Assembly (NCBI GenBank): GCA_902570055.1
Contig: CACFWQ010000002.1
Coordinates: 16,001-71,141 of the forward strand
Direction of reading: 5' to 3'
Origin: an uncultured Pelagibacteraceae bacterium
Lineage (GTDB): Bacteria > Pseudomonadota > Alphaproteobacteria > Pelagibacterales > Pelagibacteraceae
Length of the DNA stretch: 55,141 nt
Part shown: positions 7,773 through 17,028 of the stretch, piece after piece
How positions within the stretch are numbered: the first letter of the stretch is position 1
Layout: the number at the start of each line of letters is the position of its first letter
Notes under the pieces: model-generated
Seen by the model: only the letters and a program-made list of their open reading frames with translations
Databases searched by the model: none
Told to the model about the DNA's origin: nothing
Program-made: the position numbers and the translations under genes

Positions 7773-9947
7773 ATGAAAGAACAATATATAAAAATCAAAA
7801 ATCTATCTGTTACAAAAACATTATTAAATTTTGTAAATAATGAATTATTGCCAGGAACAAAAATAAGAAAAGAAAGTTTTTGGAGTGGATTTGATAAGTA
7901 TGTTCATGAACTATCACCTAGAAATAAAGAATTATTAGAAATAAGAGAAAGTTTACAAAAAAAAATAGATAATTGGCACAAAGAAAGAAAGGGTCAAAAA
8001 ATTGATATCAAGAAATATGAGGGATATTTAGAAAAAATTGGTTATCTAAAAAAAACTAGTACAAATTTCAAAATCAAAACAAAAAATGTAGATAAGGAAA
8101 TATCAAGTATTTGTGGTCCACAATTAGTTTGCCCTATTTCCAATGCAAGATTTATATTAAATGCAGCAAATGCAAGATGGGTAAGTTTATATGATAGCTT
8201 GTATGGAACAGATGTAATTCCAGAGACTCAGGGTGCATTGAGAGGAAAAACTTATAATCCAATAAGAGGAAAAAAAGTAATTGGGTATGCTCGTAATATT
8301 TTAGATAAATATGTGCCATTAAAAATCAAAAGTTGGAAAGATTTAACAAAAATCCCTAAAATTAAAAACCATAAATTAAATTTAAAATTAAAAAATCCTA
8401 AACAGTTTGTGGGCTATAAAAAAAAATCAAATAAATTATCTTCACTTTTATTCGTAAATAATAATCTTCATATTAATATTTTATTTGATCAAGGTGGAGA
8501 TATGGAGATAAATAATCCTGATGGCAATCAAGACAAAATTAAAATTCATGATATTATTTTAGAATCAGCTGTTTCAACTATCTGCGATCATGAGGATAGC
8601 GTGGCTGCGGTTGATGCTGAAGACAAAGTTCTTGGATATCGAAATTGGTTAGGTTTAATGAAAGGAAATTTAAAAGATGAATTTACAAAAAATGGAAAAA
8701 AAATTTTAAGAAAACTAAACCCCGATATAAATTACATATCTCCCCTGGGAAAAAAATTTAAATTGCATGGCAGATCACTGTTATTAAATAGAAATGTGGG
8801 CCATCTCATGACAAGCCCTGCCATTCTTTTAAAAGATGGTTCAGAATGCCCTGAAGGTATTCTAGATGCGTTTATTACCTCTGCGGCATGTCTTCATGAT
8901 TTTAAAGAAAAAGGAAATTCTAAAACAAACTCTATATATATAGTTAAACCTAAAATGCATGGACCGGAAGAATGTAAATTTACTGACTTAATTTTTAAAA
9001 AAGTAGAAAAAGTTTTAAATTTGAAAAAAAATCAAATTCTCATTGGTATAATGGATGAGGAAAGAAGAACTTCTGTAAATCTCAAAGAGTGTATCAGAGC
9101 ACTAAAAAATAGGGTTTTTTTCATAAATACTGGATTTTTAGATAGAACTGGTGATGAAATACATACTTCAATGGAAGTGGGTCCAATGGTTAAGAAAGCT
9201 AAAATGAAATCATCAAAATGGATTTCTGCCTATGAAAACAATAATGTTGATATTGGACTTTCGTGCGGCTTTTCAAGAAAAGCCCAAATAGGAAAAGGTA
9301 TGTGGGCTATGCCAGATTTAATGGCTAATATGATGGAACAAAAAGTTGTTCATCCTAAAGCGGGTGCAAATTGTGCCTGGGTTCCCAGTCCTACTGCTGC
9401 AGCATTACACGCCCTTCATTATCATCAAATAAATGTATTTTCTAAACAAAAAGAATTATCAAAAAGAAAATCAGCAAAACTTTTAGATCTTTTAACTATT
9501 CCTATAGCAGATAGACCTAGCTGGTCCATAGAAGAAATTAATGAAGAGTTAAAAAATAATGCACAAGGAATTTTGGGTTATGTTGTTAGATGGATAGACC
9601 AATCTGTAGGATGTTCCAAGGTCCCTGATATTAATGGTATTGGCTTAATGGAAGATAGAGCTACTTGCCGAATAAGTAGTCAGCATATAGCTAATTGGTT
9701 ACATCATGGTGTTTGCAGTAAAAAACAATTTTTGGAAATTATGAAAAAAATGGCAAAAGTTGTGGACAATCAAAACTTAAAAGATCCGGGTATGAAAGGT
9801 CAAGCTCCCTACCAGCCTATGTCAGGCAATTTTGATAAATCTATTGCTTTTAAAGCAGCTTGTGAGCTTGTTTTTCATGGAAGAAACCAGCCGTCTGGTT
9901 ATACTGAGCCAATTCTTCATCTTAATAGACTTCTTAAAAAGAATTAG
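7773..9947 (+). CDS. glcB: Malate synthase G
   Basis: This enzyme condenses glyoxylate with acetyl-CoA to malate. At 724 aa it matches the monomeric G isoform. Visible family segments include ARWVSLYDSLYGTD, FVNNNLHINILFDQ, STICDHEDSVAAVDAEDK, NRNVGHLMTSPAI, the active-site region GIMDEERRTSVNLKECI, GDEIHTSMEVGP and PHPT-like HPKAGANCAWVPSPTAAALHALHYH. The ATG at 7773 follows the riboswitch, with a weak AAAGAG 5' of it. The gene overlaps the convergent recR by 4 bases. Glycine binding upstream should couple its expression to glycine supply. Confidence 0.97.
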   Translation: MKEQYIKIKNLSVTKTLLNFVNNELLPGTKIRKESFWSGFDKYVHELSPRNKELLEIRESLQKKIDNWHKERKGQKIDIKKYEGYLEKIGYLKKTSTNFKIKTKNVDKEISSICGPQLVCPISNARFILNAANARWVSLYDSLYGTDVIPETQGALRGKTYNPIRGKKVIGYARNILDKYVPLKIKSWKDLTKIPKIKNHKLNLKLKNPKQFVGYKKKSNKLSSLLFVNNNLHINILFDQGGDMEINNPDGNQDKIKIHDIILESAVSTICDHEDSVAAVDAEDKVLGYRNWLGLMKGNLKDEFTKNGKKILRKLNPDINYISPLGKKFKLHGRSLLLNRNVGHLMTSPAILLKDGSECPEGILDAFITSAACLHDFKEKGNSKTNSIYIVKPKMHGPEECKFTDLIFKKVEKVLNLKKNQILIGIMDEERRTSVNLKECIRALKNRVFFINTGFLDRTGDEIHTSMEVGPMVKKAKMKSSKWISAYENNNVDIGLSCGFSRKAQIGKGMWAMPDLMANMMEQKVVHPKAGANCAWVPSPTAAALHALHYHQINVFSKQKELSKRKSAKLLDLLTIPIADRPSWSIEEINEELKNNAQGILGYVVRWIDQSVGCSKVPDINGIGLMEDRATCRISSQHIANWLHHGVCSKKQFLEIMKKMAKVVDNQNLKDPGMKGQAPYQPMSGNFDKSIAFKAACELVFHGRNQPSGYTEPILHLNRLLKKN

Positions 9948-10561
9948 TCAGACTTATTTTCAATTATTGTTCTATTTTTAAATGCAGCCAATAAACTTCC
10001 ATCTTCTAAATCTTCAACGGATGATCCAACACTTATTCCTTGCCCTAGTTTTGAAACTTTAACATTTAAATTTTTTAGTTCTTCTTGGATATAATACGCA
10101 GTGGTTTGTCCTTCAACAGTGGAGCTGGTAGCAACGATTACTTCTTCAATTTGATCTTTTTTTACTCTTTCAACCAAAGAAGCAATTAAAAGATCTTCTT
10201 TTCTTTCTTTATTAAAAGATGAAAGTGTTCCACCAAGTACATGAAAATAACAATCTGTCGCAACATTTGAGTTTGTCACTGCAACCTGATCACTAATTTG
10301 TTCAACTACACATATTTTTTTTAATTTTCTATCAATAATTTGACAATTATTACAACCAGTAGAATTAGATTTTAAATTTCCACATTTCCTACATCTTGAT
10401 ACATTTTTATAAACTTGAGCTAAATTATTTACCAAGGGTTTCATTAGCTCATCTCTATTATTAATTAGTTTAAGGATTAAACGTTGAGCTGAACGTTTTC
10501 CTAAGCCTGGTAACTTAGAAATTAATCTAATTAATTCTTTTAATTCATTTATATTTTCCAT
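9944..10561 (-). CDS. recR: Recombination protein RecR
   Basis: RecR works with RecF/RecO to load RecA at single-stranded gaps. From the ATG at 10561 it has 205 aa, the usual size. A longer frame begins at 10600, but its extra 13 residues overlap the ybaB stop, so I chose 10561. Domains in order: helix-hairpin-helix (about 12-30, LPGLGKRSAQRL), a zinc finger with Cys57, Cys60, Cys70 and Cys73, a Toprim domain starting near ICVVE (83-87), and a C-terminal LGQGISVGSSVEDLEDGSL segment equivalent to the conserved end of the family. It is downstream of dnaX and ybaB in the classic order. Confidence 0.95.
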   Translation of the reverse strand: MENINELKELIRLISKLPGLGKRSAQRLILKLINNRDELMKPLVNNLAQVYKNVSRCRKCGNLKSNSTGCNNCQIIDRKLKKICVVEQISDQVAVTNSNVATDCYFHVLGGTLSSFNKERKEDLLIASLVERVKKDQIEEVIVATSSTVEGQTTAYYIQEELKNLNVKVSKLGQGISVGSSVEDLEDGSLLAAFKNRTIIENKSD

Positions 10562-10574
10562 TAAATTAATTAAG

Positions 10575-10886
10575 TTATTTAAAGCTACCTGGGATGCCAA
10601 AACCCCCGGTTACTTTTGAAATTTCCTCAGAAGTTTTTGATTTTAGTTGAATCTTTGCATTATTATATGCTGCCACTATAAGATCCTCAATGACTGATTT
10701 ATCTTCTTTGATGGTCTCTGGAGAAATTTCTAATTTAATCATTTCACCATCTCCATTAAGAATAACTTTTACTGAATTAGCTCCTGAGGTTCCTTCAACC
10801 TTAATATTTTTTATTTTTTCCTGACTCTCTTTCATTTTCTCTTCTAATTCTTTTGCTTTATCCAAAATTTTACTAAAATCAGTCAT
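10575..10886 (-). CDS. ybaB: YbaB/EbfC family nucleoid-associated protein
   Basis: A 103-aa DNA-binding dimer of the YbaB/EbfC family, found between dnaX and recR in most bacteria. The sequence shows the long N-terminal helix (KILDKAKELEEKMKESQEKI), the central VEGTSGANSVKVILNGDGEM strand region and the C-terminal IVAAYNNAKIQ helix. Its ATG overlaps the dnaX stop by one base and recR follows after 13 bases, so the three genes look like one operon. The family binds DNA and has been linked to nucleoid organisation; its exact role is unsettled. Confidence 0.95.
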   Translation of the reverse strand: MTDFSKILDKAKELEEKMKESQEKIKNIKVEGTSGANSVKVILNGDGEMIKLEISPETIKEDKSVIEDLIVAAYNNAKIQLKSKTSEEISKVTGGFGIPGSFK

Positions 10887-12568
10887 TAATTTTCATTTTT
10901 AGATTTAATATCGATTAATTCTGCATCTGGAAACAACTCTAAAATTTTTTTATAAACTTCATCTTTTTTGGCTTCTTCAAAAGATTGGTTTTTGGAAATA
11001 TGAGTTTTTTCTTTTTGGGATGGTTGGCCAATTTTTTGACTTAATGATATAATCCATCTTTCATCAGTCCATTCATATAATTTTGTAGACAAGTTTTTTA
11101 TGAACTCTTTATCTAAATTATTATTAAATGATATTTCAATTCTACGATTTTCAAAACTAACAAGATTTACGTTAGTTTCTAATTCATATTTTAATTTAAT
11201 TTCTTTTTTTAAATTACAAACTTTAATTAAATCATCAAAAGTTTTGATTTGTAAATTTGTCTTATTTGGAGATTTTAAAGTTGGGTGATCGGTTAGTTTT
11301 TTTTCCTGAGTAACATTTTTAATTTGACCTATTGTTTTATTTTTTATATCTAATAAATCTTTTTCTAAATCTTGATCATAAGATAGACTCTGATTAGTAG
11401 CTTGATCTTTATTGTTTTCAGCTATATTTTTATTTTCAGAAATTACTTCGGAAATGTTCGGCATTCCTTTTAAATAAATAAGTCTTATCAAAAACATTTC
11501 CATCGATAAATTTTGATTTGAAACAATATCAATTTCTTCTAAAGTTTTAATAGTAAATTGCCAAAATAGTAACAAGGTCTCATTGTTTATGTTTTCTGAT
11601 ATTTGCTTAATATTATTAAACTCTTTATCATTTAAAGAAAAATTTGCACTATCAGATTTTAAAGATGAAATATTTTTGAAATAATATAATAATTCTAAAA
11701 AATCATTTAAAAATATTTTTGGTGCAATTCCTTGATCATATATTGATCTATAAATTTTAAGTGTTTCTTTTTCATTTCCTTCAAAAATATATTTAAACAA
11801 TTCTATTAAATAGGACCTATCAAAATATCCAAAAATTTTTTGAGCCTTATCTAAATTAAACTCAGCACCTTGTTCTTGGCTTAAAAGCGCTCTATCTAAA
11901 AGTGAAAGAGCGTCTCTTACTGAGCCTTCTGAAATTCTAACAATAAATTTAAGCGCTTCATCACTAGCTTTTCCATTTTCTTTTTCTTTTATTTTTTTTA
12001 AAAAATTAAATAATTTTAACGATTTTACTCTAGATAAATCAAATCTTTGGCATCTTGATACAACAGTAATTGGTATTTTTTTAATTTCAGTTGTTGCAAA
12101 TATAAATTTTAAATATTCAGGTGGTTCTTCAAGAGTTTTTAACAAAGCATTGAATGCTTGTTTGCTTAGCATATGTACTTCATCAATAATAAAAATTTTA
12201 TACTTTGCTGATGTTGGTCCATACCTTGAAAATTCAATTAAATCTCTAACATCATCAACTCCTGTTTTGCTAGCTGCATCCATTTCTAGTACATCAATAT
12301 GATTACTATTTGATATCGCATTACAATTATCACATAATTTTTCTTTACAAGGTTTGCCGGTCTCTTTCGAGCAGTTCAAAGTTTTAGCTATTATTCTTGC
12401 TATAGTTGTTTTTCCAACACCCCTAATGCCTGTAAACAAATAAGCGTTGGGAACTTTATTTAATTTTATCGAATTTAATATTGTTTCTGCAATAACTTCT
12501 TGTCCGATTAAATCCTCAAAAGATTGCGGTCTGTATTTTAAAGCTAAAACTTTATTATTTTTTGTCAT
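10886..12568 (-). CDS. dnaX: DNA polymerase III subunits gamma/tau
   Basis: Clamp-loader ATPase and organiser of the replisome. From the ATG at 12568 it has 560 aa: Walker A GIRGVGKTT (47-55), a zinc module with Cys66, Cys74, Cys79 and Cys82, Walker B IIDEVHML (128-134), and the SRC arginine-finger motif (ATTEIKKIPITVVSRCQRF). A TTG-type start at 12592 would add eight residues encoded inside the 3' end of the SRP RNA gene, so the ATG is preferred. The C-terminal tau region is short and charged. I saw no obvious programmed frameshift site. It is followed by ybaB and recR. Confidence 0.95.
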   Translation of the reverse strand: MTKNNKVLALKYRPQSFEDLIGQEVIAETILNSIKLNKVPNAYLFTGIRGVGKTTIARIIAKTLNCSKETGKPCKEKLCDNCNAISNSNHIDVLEMDAASKTGVDDVRDLIEFSRYGPTSAKYKIFIIDEVHMLSKQAFNALLKTLEEPPEYLKFIFATTEIKKIPITVVSRCQRFDLSRVKSLKLFNFLKKIKEKENGKASDEALKFIVRISEGSVRDALSLLDRALLSQEQGAEFNLDKAQKIFGYFDRSYLIELFKYIFEGNEKETLKIYRSIYDQGIAPKIFLNDFLELLYYFKNISSLKSDSANFSLNDKEFNNIKQISENINNETLLLFWQFTIKTLEEIDIVSNQNLSMEMFLIRLIYLKGMPNISEVISENKNIAENNKDQATNQSLSYDQDLEKDLLDIKNKTIGQIKNVTQEKKLTDHPTLKSPNKTNLQIKTFDDLIKVCNLKKEIKLKYELETNVNLVSFENRRIEISFNNNLDKEFIKNLSTKLYEWTDERWIISLSQKIGQPSQKEKTHISKNQSFEEAKKDEVYKKILELFPDAELIDIKSKNEN

Positions 12569-12579
12569 TAATTTTACTA

Positions 12580-12667
12580 GGAGACCAACCAACCTGAATA
12601 TTACTCATTACCCTTGCTCTCTTTCAAGCCTGGGGGAGTTCATGGTACTTTCACCTGACTGGCCTCC
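12580..12667 (-). ncRNA. ffs: Small SRP RNA (4.5S RNA)
   Basis: On the minus strand the ends pair as a closing stem: GGAGGCCA (12667-12660) with TGGTCTCC (12587-12580). The apical part carries the SRP domain IV signature: CAGG, then a short CTT/GAG stem closed by a GAAA tetraloop, then AGCA, the asymmetric loop that binds Ffh. Placement just upstream of dnaX is usual in alphaproteobacteria. The exact 5' and 3' ends are estimated from pairing. The gene is clearly less A+T-rich than its surroundings. Confidence 0.9.
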
Positions 12668-12673
12668 AATCTT

Positions 12674-12703
12674 ATTATAACAGCAATATTTTCTATTCTT
12701 CAA
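12674..12703 (-). promoter_or_regulatory. Promoter of the SRP RNA gene
   Basis: On the minus strand a perfect TATAAT (12679-12674) lies 7 bases before the ffs stem. A TTGAAG -35 box (12703-12698) is 18 bases further upstream. This is the best sigma-70-type promoter I found in the window. Confidence 0.75.
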
Positions 12704-12720
12704 GCAAAGTAAAAATAAAT

Positions 12721-13548
12721 TTATTTTTCTCTAAATTTATCTGAAATAAAAACACCTAATACGTGAAAATCCTCACAATGTAATCCCAATTCTTCTAGAG
12801 ATTTTTGAACTTTTGGCTCCTCTATATGTCCATCTAGATCACAAAGAAAAAAGTAAGAACTAAATGAATTTTTTTCAGGATAACTCTGAAGTTTTGTTAA
12901 ATTAACACCCTGTATGGCAAAGCCAGATAGTGCCGAATATAGTGCAGCTGGTTTACTTTTTAATTTAAATAAAATGGAGGTTATATATTTATCTTTATTA
13001 AATTCTGGTTGAAAAATTGGTTTTCCCATCAATAAAAATCTCGTTACATTTCCTTTGTCATCTTCTATGTTGGACGCAAGTATTTCTAAATCATAAATTT
13101 TGGCACTTAACTTTGATGAAATTGCTGCATTTGATTTATTATTTTCAGACTTAACCATTTTTGCCGAGCCAGCAGTATCTGCTCTAACATTTTCAATAAA
13201 ATTATTTTTTTTTATATATTTTTGACATTGGCTAAGAGCTTGTGCATGAGAATAAACATTTTTTATATCGTTGATTTTTGTTCCTGGTAAACCTAACAAA
13301 TAATGCTGAATAGGATAAAAATGCTCTGCATAAATATTTAAACGATATTTAAAAATTAAATATTCAACTCCTATATTTCCTGTTGTTTTATTACTTTCAG
13401 GAATCATGGCTCTTATTTCATCATCTTCATTAGCTTGATTAAAAACATCATCAAAAGTTTTGCATGAAATTGTTTTGCAGCCAGGATACATTTCTTTTGC
13501 ACAACTTTCGCTGTAGCTACCTTCGATTCCTTGATAAGCAATTTTCAT
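12721..13548 (-). CDS. pheA: Prephenate dehydratase
   Basis: Converts prephenate to phenylpyruvate in phenylalanine synthesis. It is a stand-alone 275-aa enzyme without a chorismate mutase domain, as in alphaproteobacteria. The start IAYQGIEGSYSE, the ISSKLSAKIYDL segment and the catalytic-region NVTRFLLM are family motifs. A C-terminal ACT domain (about 185-265, with LYSALSGFAIQGVNLTKLQS) is the expected phenylalanine-binding regulatory part. It sits directly downstream of kdsB (3-base gap). The ffs promoter lies 3' of its stop. Confidence 0.95.
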   Translation of the reverse strand: MKIAYQGIEGSYSESCAKEMYPGCKTISCKTFDDVFNQANEDDEIRAMIPESNKTTGNIGVEYLIFKYRLNIYAEHFYPIQHYLLGLPGTKINDIKNVYSHAQALSQCQKYIKKNNFIENVRADTAGSAKMVKSENNKSNAAISSKLSAKIYDLEILASNIEDDKGNVTRFLLMGKPIFQPEFNKDKYITSILFKLKSKPAALYSALSGFAIQGVNLTKLQSYPEKNSFSSYFFLCDLDGHIEEPKVQKSLEELGLHCEDFHVLGVFISDKFREK

Positions 13549-13551
13549 ATT

Positions 13552-14289
13552 TTAAGATTTATATTCCATAATTTTTTTTAAAGCCAGATAATCTTCTTTG
13601 GTATCAACTCCTATAGGTGAAGATTGGGCTAAAGATACATTTATTTTTATATTATTTTCTAAAGCTCTCAATTGCTCAAGATGGTTTTCAATTTCATTTT
13701 TGGTTTGTGCATAATTTACAAATTTTTCTAATACAGAAATTTTATAGCAATAAATTCCTATATGATGATAAATATTATGGTTTTTTTTTGATAAATTTTT
13801 TCTCGAAAAATTTAAGGCCTCAACAAAATTATTATTTTCTAACTTTTGATCTGTAACAACTTTAACTATATTTTGATCGTTTAAAATTTTATCATCTTTA
13901 ATCTTTGCGGCCATTGTCCCCATATCTGAGTTATGTTTTATCATTAATTGGTTTAAATTAATTATATCTTTTGGATTTATCATTGGCTCATCTCCTTGTA
14001 AATTTAAAACATAATCTACATCATTTAATTTTAATTTTTGTAAAGCTTCAAATATTCTATCAGTTCCGGTTTTATGATTTCCTGTAAGAATAGTTTTGCC
14101 TGTTCCATTTTCTTCTATAGCAGTCATAATTTCTTTATCTTCAGTAGCGACGATTGCTTCTAATCCAGTTTCTTTTGCTCTATTCATTACATGACAAATG
14201 ATTGGTAAATTATTGATTTTTAACAAAGGTTTGCCTTTTAAGCGACTTGCCGACATCCTTGATGGAATTATGATTATAGTTCTGCTCAT
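13552..14289 (-). CDS. kdsB: 3-deoxy-manno-octulosonate cytidylyltransferase (CMP-Kdo synthetase)
   Basis: Activates Kdo as CMP-Kdo for lipopolysaccharide inner-core synthesis. The N-terminal IIPSRMSASRLKGKPL is the nucleotide-binding signature, and NLQGDEPMI holds the metal-binding Asp region. About 245 aa, the family size. I take the ATG at 14289; a TTG at 14307 in the same frame would add six residues but matches the family less well. Together with kdsD, lptB and lptC it indicates that the organism makes LPS. It lies upstream of pheA in the same transcription unit. Confidence 0.94.
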   Translation of the reverse strand: MSRTIIIIPSRMSASRLKGKPLLKINNLPIICHVMNRAKETGLEAIVATEDKEIMTAIEENGTGKTILTGNHKTGTDRIFEALQKLKLNDVDYVLNLQGDEPMINPKDIINLNQLMIKHNSDMGTMAAKIKDDKILNDQNIVKVVTDQKLENNNFVEALNFSRKNLSKKNHNIYHHIGIYCYKISVLEKFVNYAQTKNEIENHLEQLRALENNIKINVSLAQSSPIGVDTKEDYLALKKIMEYKS

Positions 14290-14312
14290 TTTTATTAATT
14301 TATCCAAACCTA

Positions 14313-14329
14313 TGCGTCTAACGGACGCA
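14313..14329. repeat. Short inverted repeat between kdsB and the cytochrome c gene
   Basis: TGCGTC and GACGCA (6 bp, 5-base loop taacg) form a GC-containing palindrome in an otherwise A+T-rich divergent promoter region. It could be an operator or a hairpin in the kdsB leader. There is no partner copy in the window, so this is only a note. Confidence 0.3.
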
Positions 14330-14399
14330 AATTAGCATATTAAAACGATAAGTAATTTATAATTTATCATGTTATATGTGCATTTTAGAAAAAATTAAA

Positions 14400-14933
14400 A
14401 TGGATTCGTTTGAGATAAATAAAATAATTGCTGCTGTTTTATTAACAGTTTTATTGGTCTTTGGGGTAGGAAAAATATCTGACATAATTTTTCATGTGGA
14501 GAAACCTGATGTCCCGGGATATGAGGTTGAAGTAAAAATGGTCAGTGCTACATCAATAGAGAGAACTGCTGAAAAGCAACTAGATATTTCGGCTTTTTTA
14601 GCCTTAGGCAGTATTGAAGATGGTAAAAAAGTATTCAAAAAATGTGCCGCGTGTCATTCTATAACTTCTGATGGAAAAAATAAAATTGGTCCTAAACTTT
14701 GGAACGTAATGTTTAGGCCAGTTGGATCAATAACAGATTACAAATACTCAAAAGCTTTGTCAGATTATAAAAAAGAATGGAGTTGGGAAGAAATGAATGG
14801 TTTTTTAATTAAACCATCTAAATGGATTAAAGGAAACAAAATGGGGTTTGCTGGATTAAAAAAAGAAGAAGACAGAGCCTCTGTAATACTTTATCTAAAC
14901 GAAAATAGTGATAACCCTAAACCGTTACCTTAA
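14400..14933 (+). CDS. Membrane-anchored cytochrome c (CycM-like)
   Basis: A 177-aa class I cytochrome c from the ATG at 14400; an upstream in-frame ATG at 14376 would add eight residues, but homologues begin with MDSFE-NKI. An uncleaved transmembrane anchor (about 8-32) is followed by a linker, the haem-binding CAACH (82-86) and a probable haem ligand Met148 in GNKMGFAG. This fits the cytochrome c552/CycM type, which passes electrons from complex III to the terminal oxidase on the periplasmic side. It is divergent from kdsB and convergent with argF (9-base overlap). Confidence 0.92.
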   Translation: MDSFEINKIIAAVLLTVLLVFGVGKISDIIFHVEKPDVPGYEVEVKMVSATSIERTAEKQLDISAFLALGSIEDGKKVFKKCAACHSITSDGKNKIGPKLWNVMFRPVGSITDYKYSKALSDYKKEWSWEEMNGFLIKPSKWIKGNKMGFAGLKKEEDRASVILYLNENSDNPKPLP

Positions 14934-15857
14934 TTTTTCCAAACAATACAATAAAATACTTTTTTGTACGTGAATTCGATTTAACGCCTGTTGCCAAACT
15001 TTTGATTGTTTGCTTAAAAATATTTCATTTGAAACTTCAGAACCTCTTGGTAAGCAATGAAGAAATATTGAATCTCTTTTTGCATAATTCATTATTTTTG
15101 AATTAACATTAAAGTTTTTAAATTCTTTTAATTTTTTAACTTTATTTACTTTATCGTTCATTGATATAACTTTATCTGTAAATATTACATCGGCATTTTT
15201 TGCTGCATTTTTTGTATCATTAAATACTTTAATATTTCCATTATTTGTTTTTACCCAATTTAATATAGTTTTGTTTGGTTCATATTTTTTTGGACATCCA
15301 ATATTTAAAATAAATGAAAATTTAACTGATGCTGCAATCAAACTATTAACTACATTATTATTTCCATCACCAATCCAACATATTTTTAGTTTCGAAATAG
15401 GTTTTTTTTTAATTTCTTCAATAGTAAAGATATCTGATAGTACTTGAGTTGGATGTGAAGATGGGCTTAAACCATTAATAATTGGAATATTTAAATGCTT
15501 TTTAAATTCTTCTAACTTTGCATCATCGTCGGTTCTCAACATAAAAGCATTTCCAAAAGTTGATAAAATTTTTGCAGTATCTGCAAGCGACTCTCCTCCT
15601 TCTTTTAAATGTAATTCATTGGGCCTTAAAGTTAATGCACCTCCACCTAATTGTTTAATAGCAAGATAAAAACTTAATCTTGTTCTCAAACTAGATTTTT
15701 CAAACATTTGTATAAGAAGTTTTCCTTTTAAAGGACTATTTTTATCTAAATCTAAAGCATTTAAATTTTTTCTTTTCTTTTTTCTTTTTTTTGCATCTGA
15801 AATAATTTTTCTAAGATCTGAGGTGGGAATATCTTTAAGATTTACAAAATGTTTCAT
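14925..15857 (-). CDS. argF: Ornithine carbamoyltransferase
   Basis: Forms citrulline from ornithine and carbamoyl phosphate. 310 aa. The carbamoyl-phosphate motif is SSLRTR (canonical STRTR, with Leu for the first Thr). The ornithine-side motif HCLPRG is a shortened form of HCLP-xRG. Other family segments are IGDGNNNVVNSL and VIFTDKVIS (canonical D-W replaced by D-K). The ATG overlaps the argD stop by one base, so translation is coupled. The substitutions are modest and the enzyme should still be OTC, although paralogous transcarbamylases share these motifs. Confidence 0.92.
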   Translation of the reverse strand: MKHFVNLKDIPTSDLRKIISDAKKRKKKRKNLNALDLDKNSPLKGKLLIQMFEKSSLRTRLSFYLAIKQLGGGALTLRPNELHLKEGGESLADTAKILSTFGNAFMLRTDDDAKLEEFKKHLNIPIINGLSPSSHPTQVLSDIFTIEEIKKKPISKLKICWIGDGNNNVVNSLIAASVKFSFILNIGCPKKYEPNKTILNWVKTNNGNIKVFNDTKNAAKNADVIFTDKVISMNDKVNKVKKLKEFKNFNVNSKIMNYAKRDSIFLHCLPRGSEVSNEIFLSKQSKVWQQALNRIHVQKSILLYCLEKLR

Positions 15858-17026
15858 TAAGCTTTATATTCCTTACAAACTTTTTTTATAATTTTGATTG
15901 CTAGATCAACTTCCTTTTTTTTAACTGTCAAAGGAGGAAGTATTCTTATTACATTTTCCTCAGCTCTTATGGTTAAAAGGTTATTATTCATTAATTTTTG
16001 AATAAATTTTGATTGATTGTTATAAAGCTGTAATCCTATTAATAGTCCTATTCCTCTTACTTCTTTAATAATATCAGGATACTGCTTCTGTATCTTTTTT
16101 AACCCTGAGTGAAAATATTTTGAAATATTTTGAACATTTTTTAAAAAACCTTTTTTTAGTATTTGATCAAGAACAGCGTTACCAACTTGCATTGAAATTG
16201 GTGCTCCTCCAAAAGTAGATCCGTGAGTTCCGGGAACCATTCCAGAAGCAGCTTTTTTGTTCATTAATACAGCACCAATTGGATATCCTCCGCCAATTCC
16301 CTTGGCAATAGGTACTATATCAGGTTTTATATTTGCATACTCAAATGCAAAAAATTTTCCACTTCTTCCTATGCCACACTGAACTTCATCTAGTATTAAT
16401 AAGATTTTTTTTTGATTACATATTTTTCTCAATTCTTTTAAAAAAAAATTACTATGAACTTTAATTCCTTTTTCTCCTAATGCAGTCTCTATCATTATTG
16501 CAGCTGTATTTTTTGTTATAGATCTCTTTAAAGATTTAAGGTTTCCAAATTCAAAATGATCAAAACCACCCACCTTAGGTCCAAATCCTTCTGTCATTTT
16601 TTTTGAACCACTTGCAAAAATTGCCGCCAAGGTTCTTCCATGAAAAGAATTTTTTATACATAAAATTCTATTCTTTTTTGGTTGTCCAATTGAATAAAAA
16701 TATCTTCTTGCAACTTTCATTGCGGCCTCAGTTGCCTCTGTTCCGCTATTTTGAAACATAACAAAATCTGCAAATGTTTTTTGAGTTAGTCTTTTTGCTA
16801 ATCTTTCACCTTCTGGTATTATAAAAGCATTTGACACGTGCCAAAGTTTTTTTGCCTGTTTATTAATTGCTTTTATTAAATATGGATTTGCGTGCCCTAG
16901 GGAATTTACAGCTATTCCTTGTACAAAGTCTAGATATTTTTTTCCATTACTAGCATAAAGAAAACTTCCTTTTCCTTTTTTAAATGAAATTTTTCTTCTA
17001 TTATAATTTTTAACAAGTGCGCTCAT
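15857..17026 (-). CDS. argD: Acetylornithine aminotransferase
   Basis: PLP enzyme that makes N-acetylornithine from the semialdehyde; many homologues also serve as succinyldiaminopimelate aminotransferase for lysine. 389 aa with FVQGIAVNSLGHANP, FQNSGTEATEAAMKVARRY, SFHGRT, LILDEVQCGIGRSG and the PLP-lysine segment PIAKGIGGGYPIGA. It precedes argF with a one-base overlap. Since dapD and dapE are in this window but no dapC is seen, it may also cover that step (inference). Confidence 0.95.
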   Translation of the reverse strand: MSALVKNYNRRKISFKKGKGSFLYASNGKKYLDFVQGIAVNSLGHANPYLIKAINKQAKKLWHVSNAFIIPEGERLAKRLTQKTFADFVMFQNSGTEATEAAMKVARRYFYSIGQPKKNRILCIKNSFHGRTLAAIFASGSKKMTEGFGPKVGGFDHFEFGNLKSLKRSITKNTAAIMIETALGEKGIKVHSNFFLKELRKICNQKKILLILDEVQCGIGRSGKFFAFEYANIKPDIVPIAKGIGGGYPIGAVLMNKKAASGMVPGTHGSTFGGAPISMQVGNAVLDQILKKGFLKNVQNISKYFHSGLKKIQKQYPDIIKEVRGIGLLIGLQLYNNQSKFIQKLMNNNLLTIRAEENVIRILPPLTVKKKEVDLAIKIIKKVCKEYKA

Positions 17027-17028
17027 TT

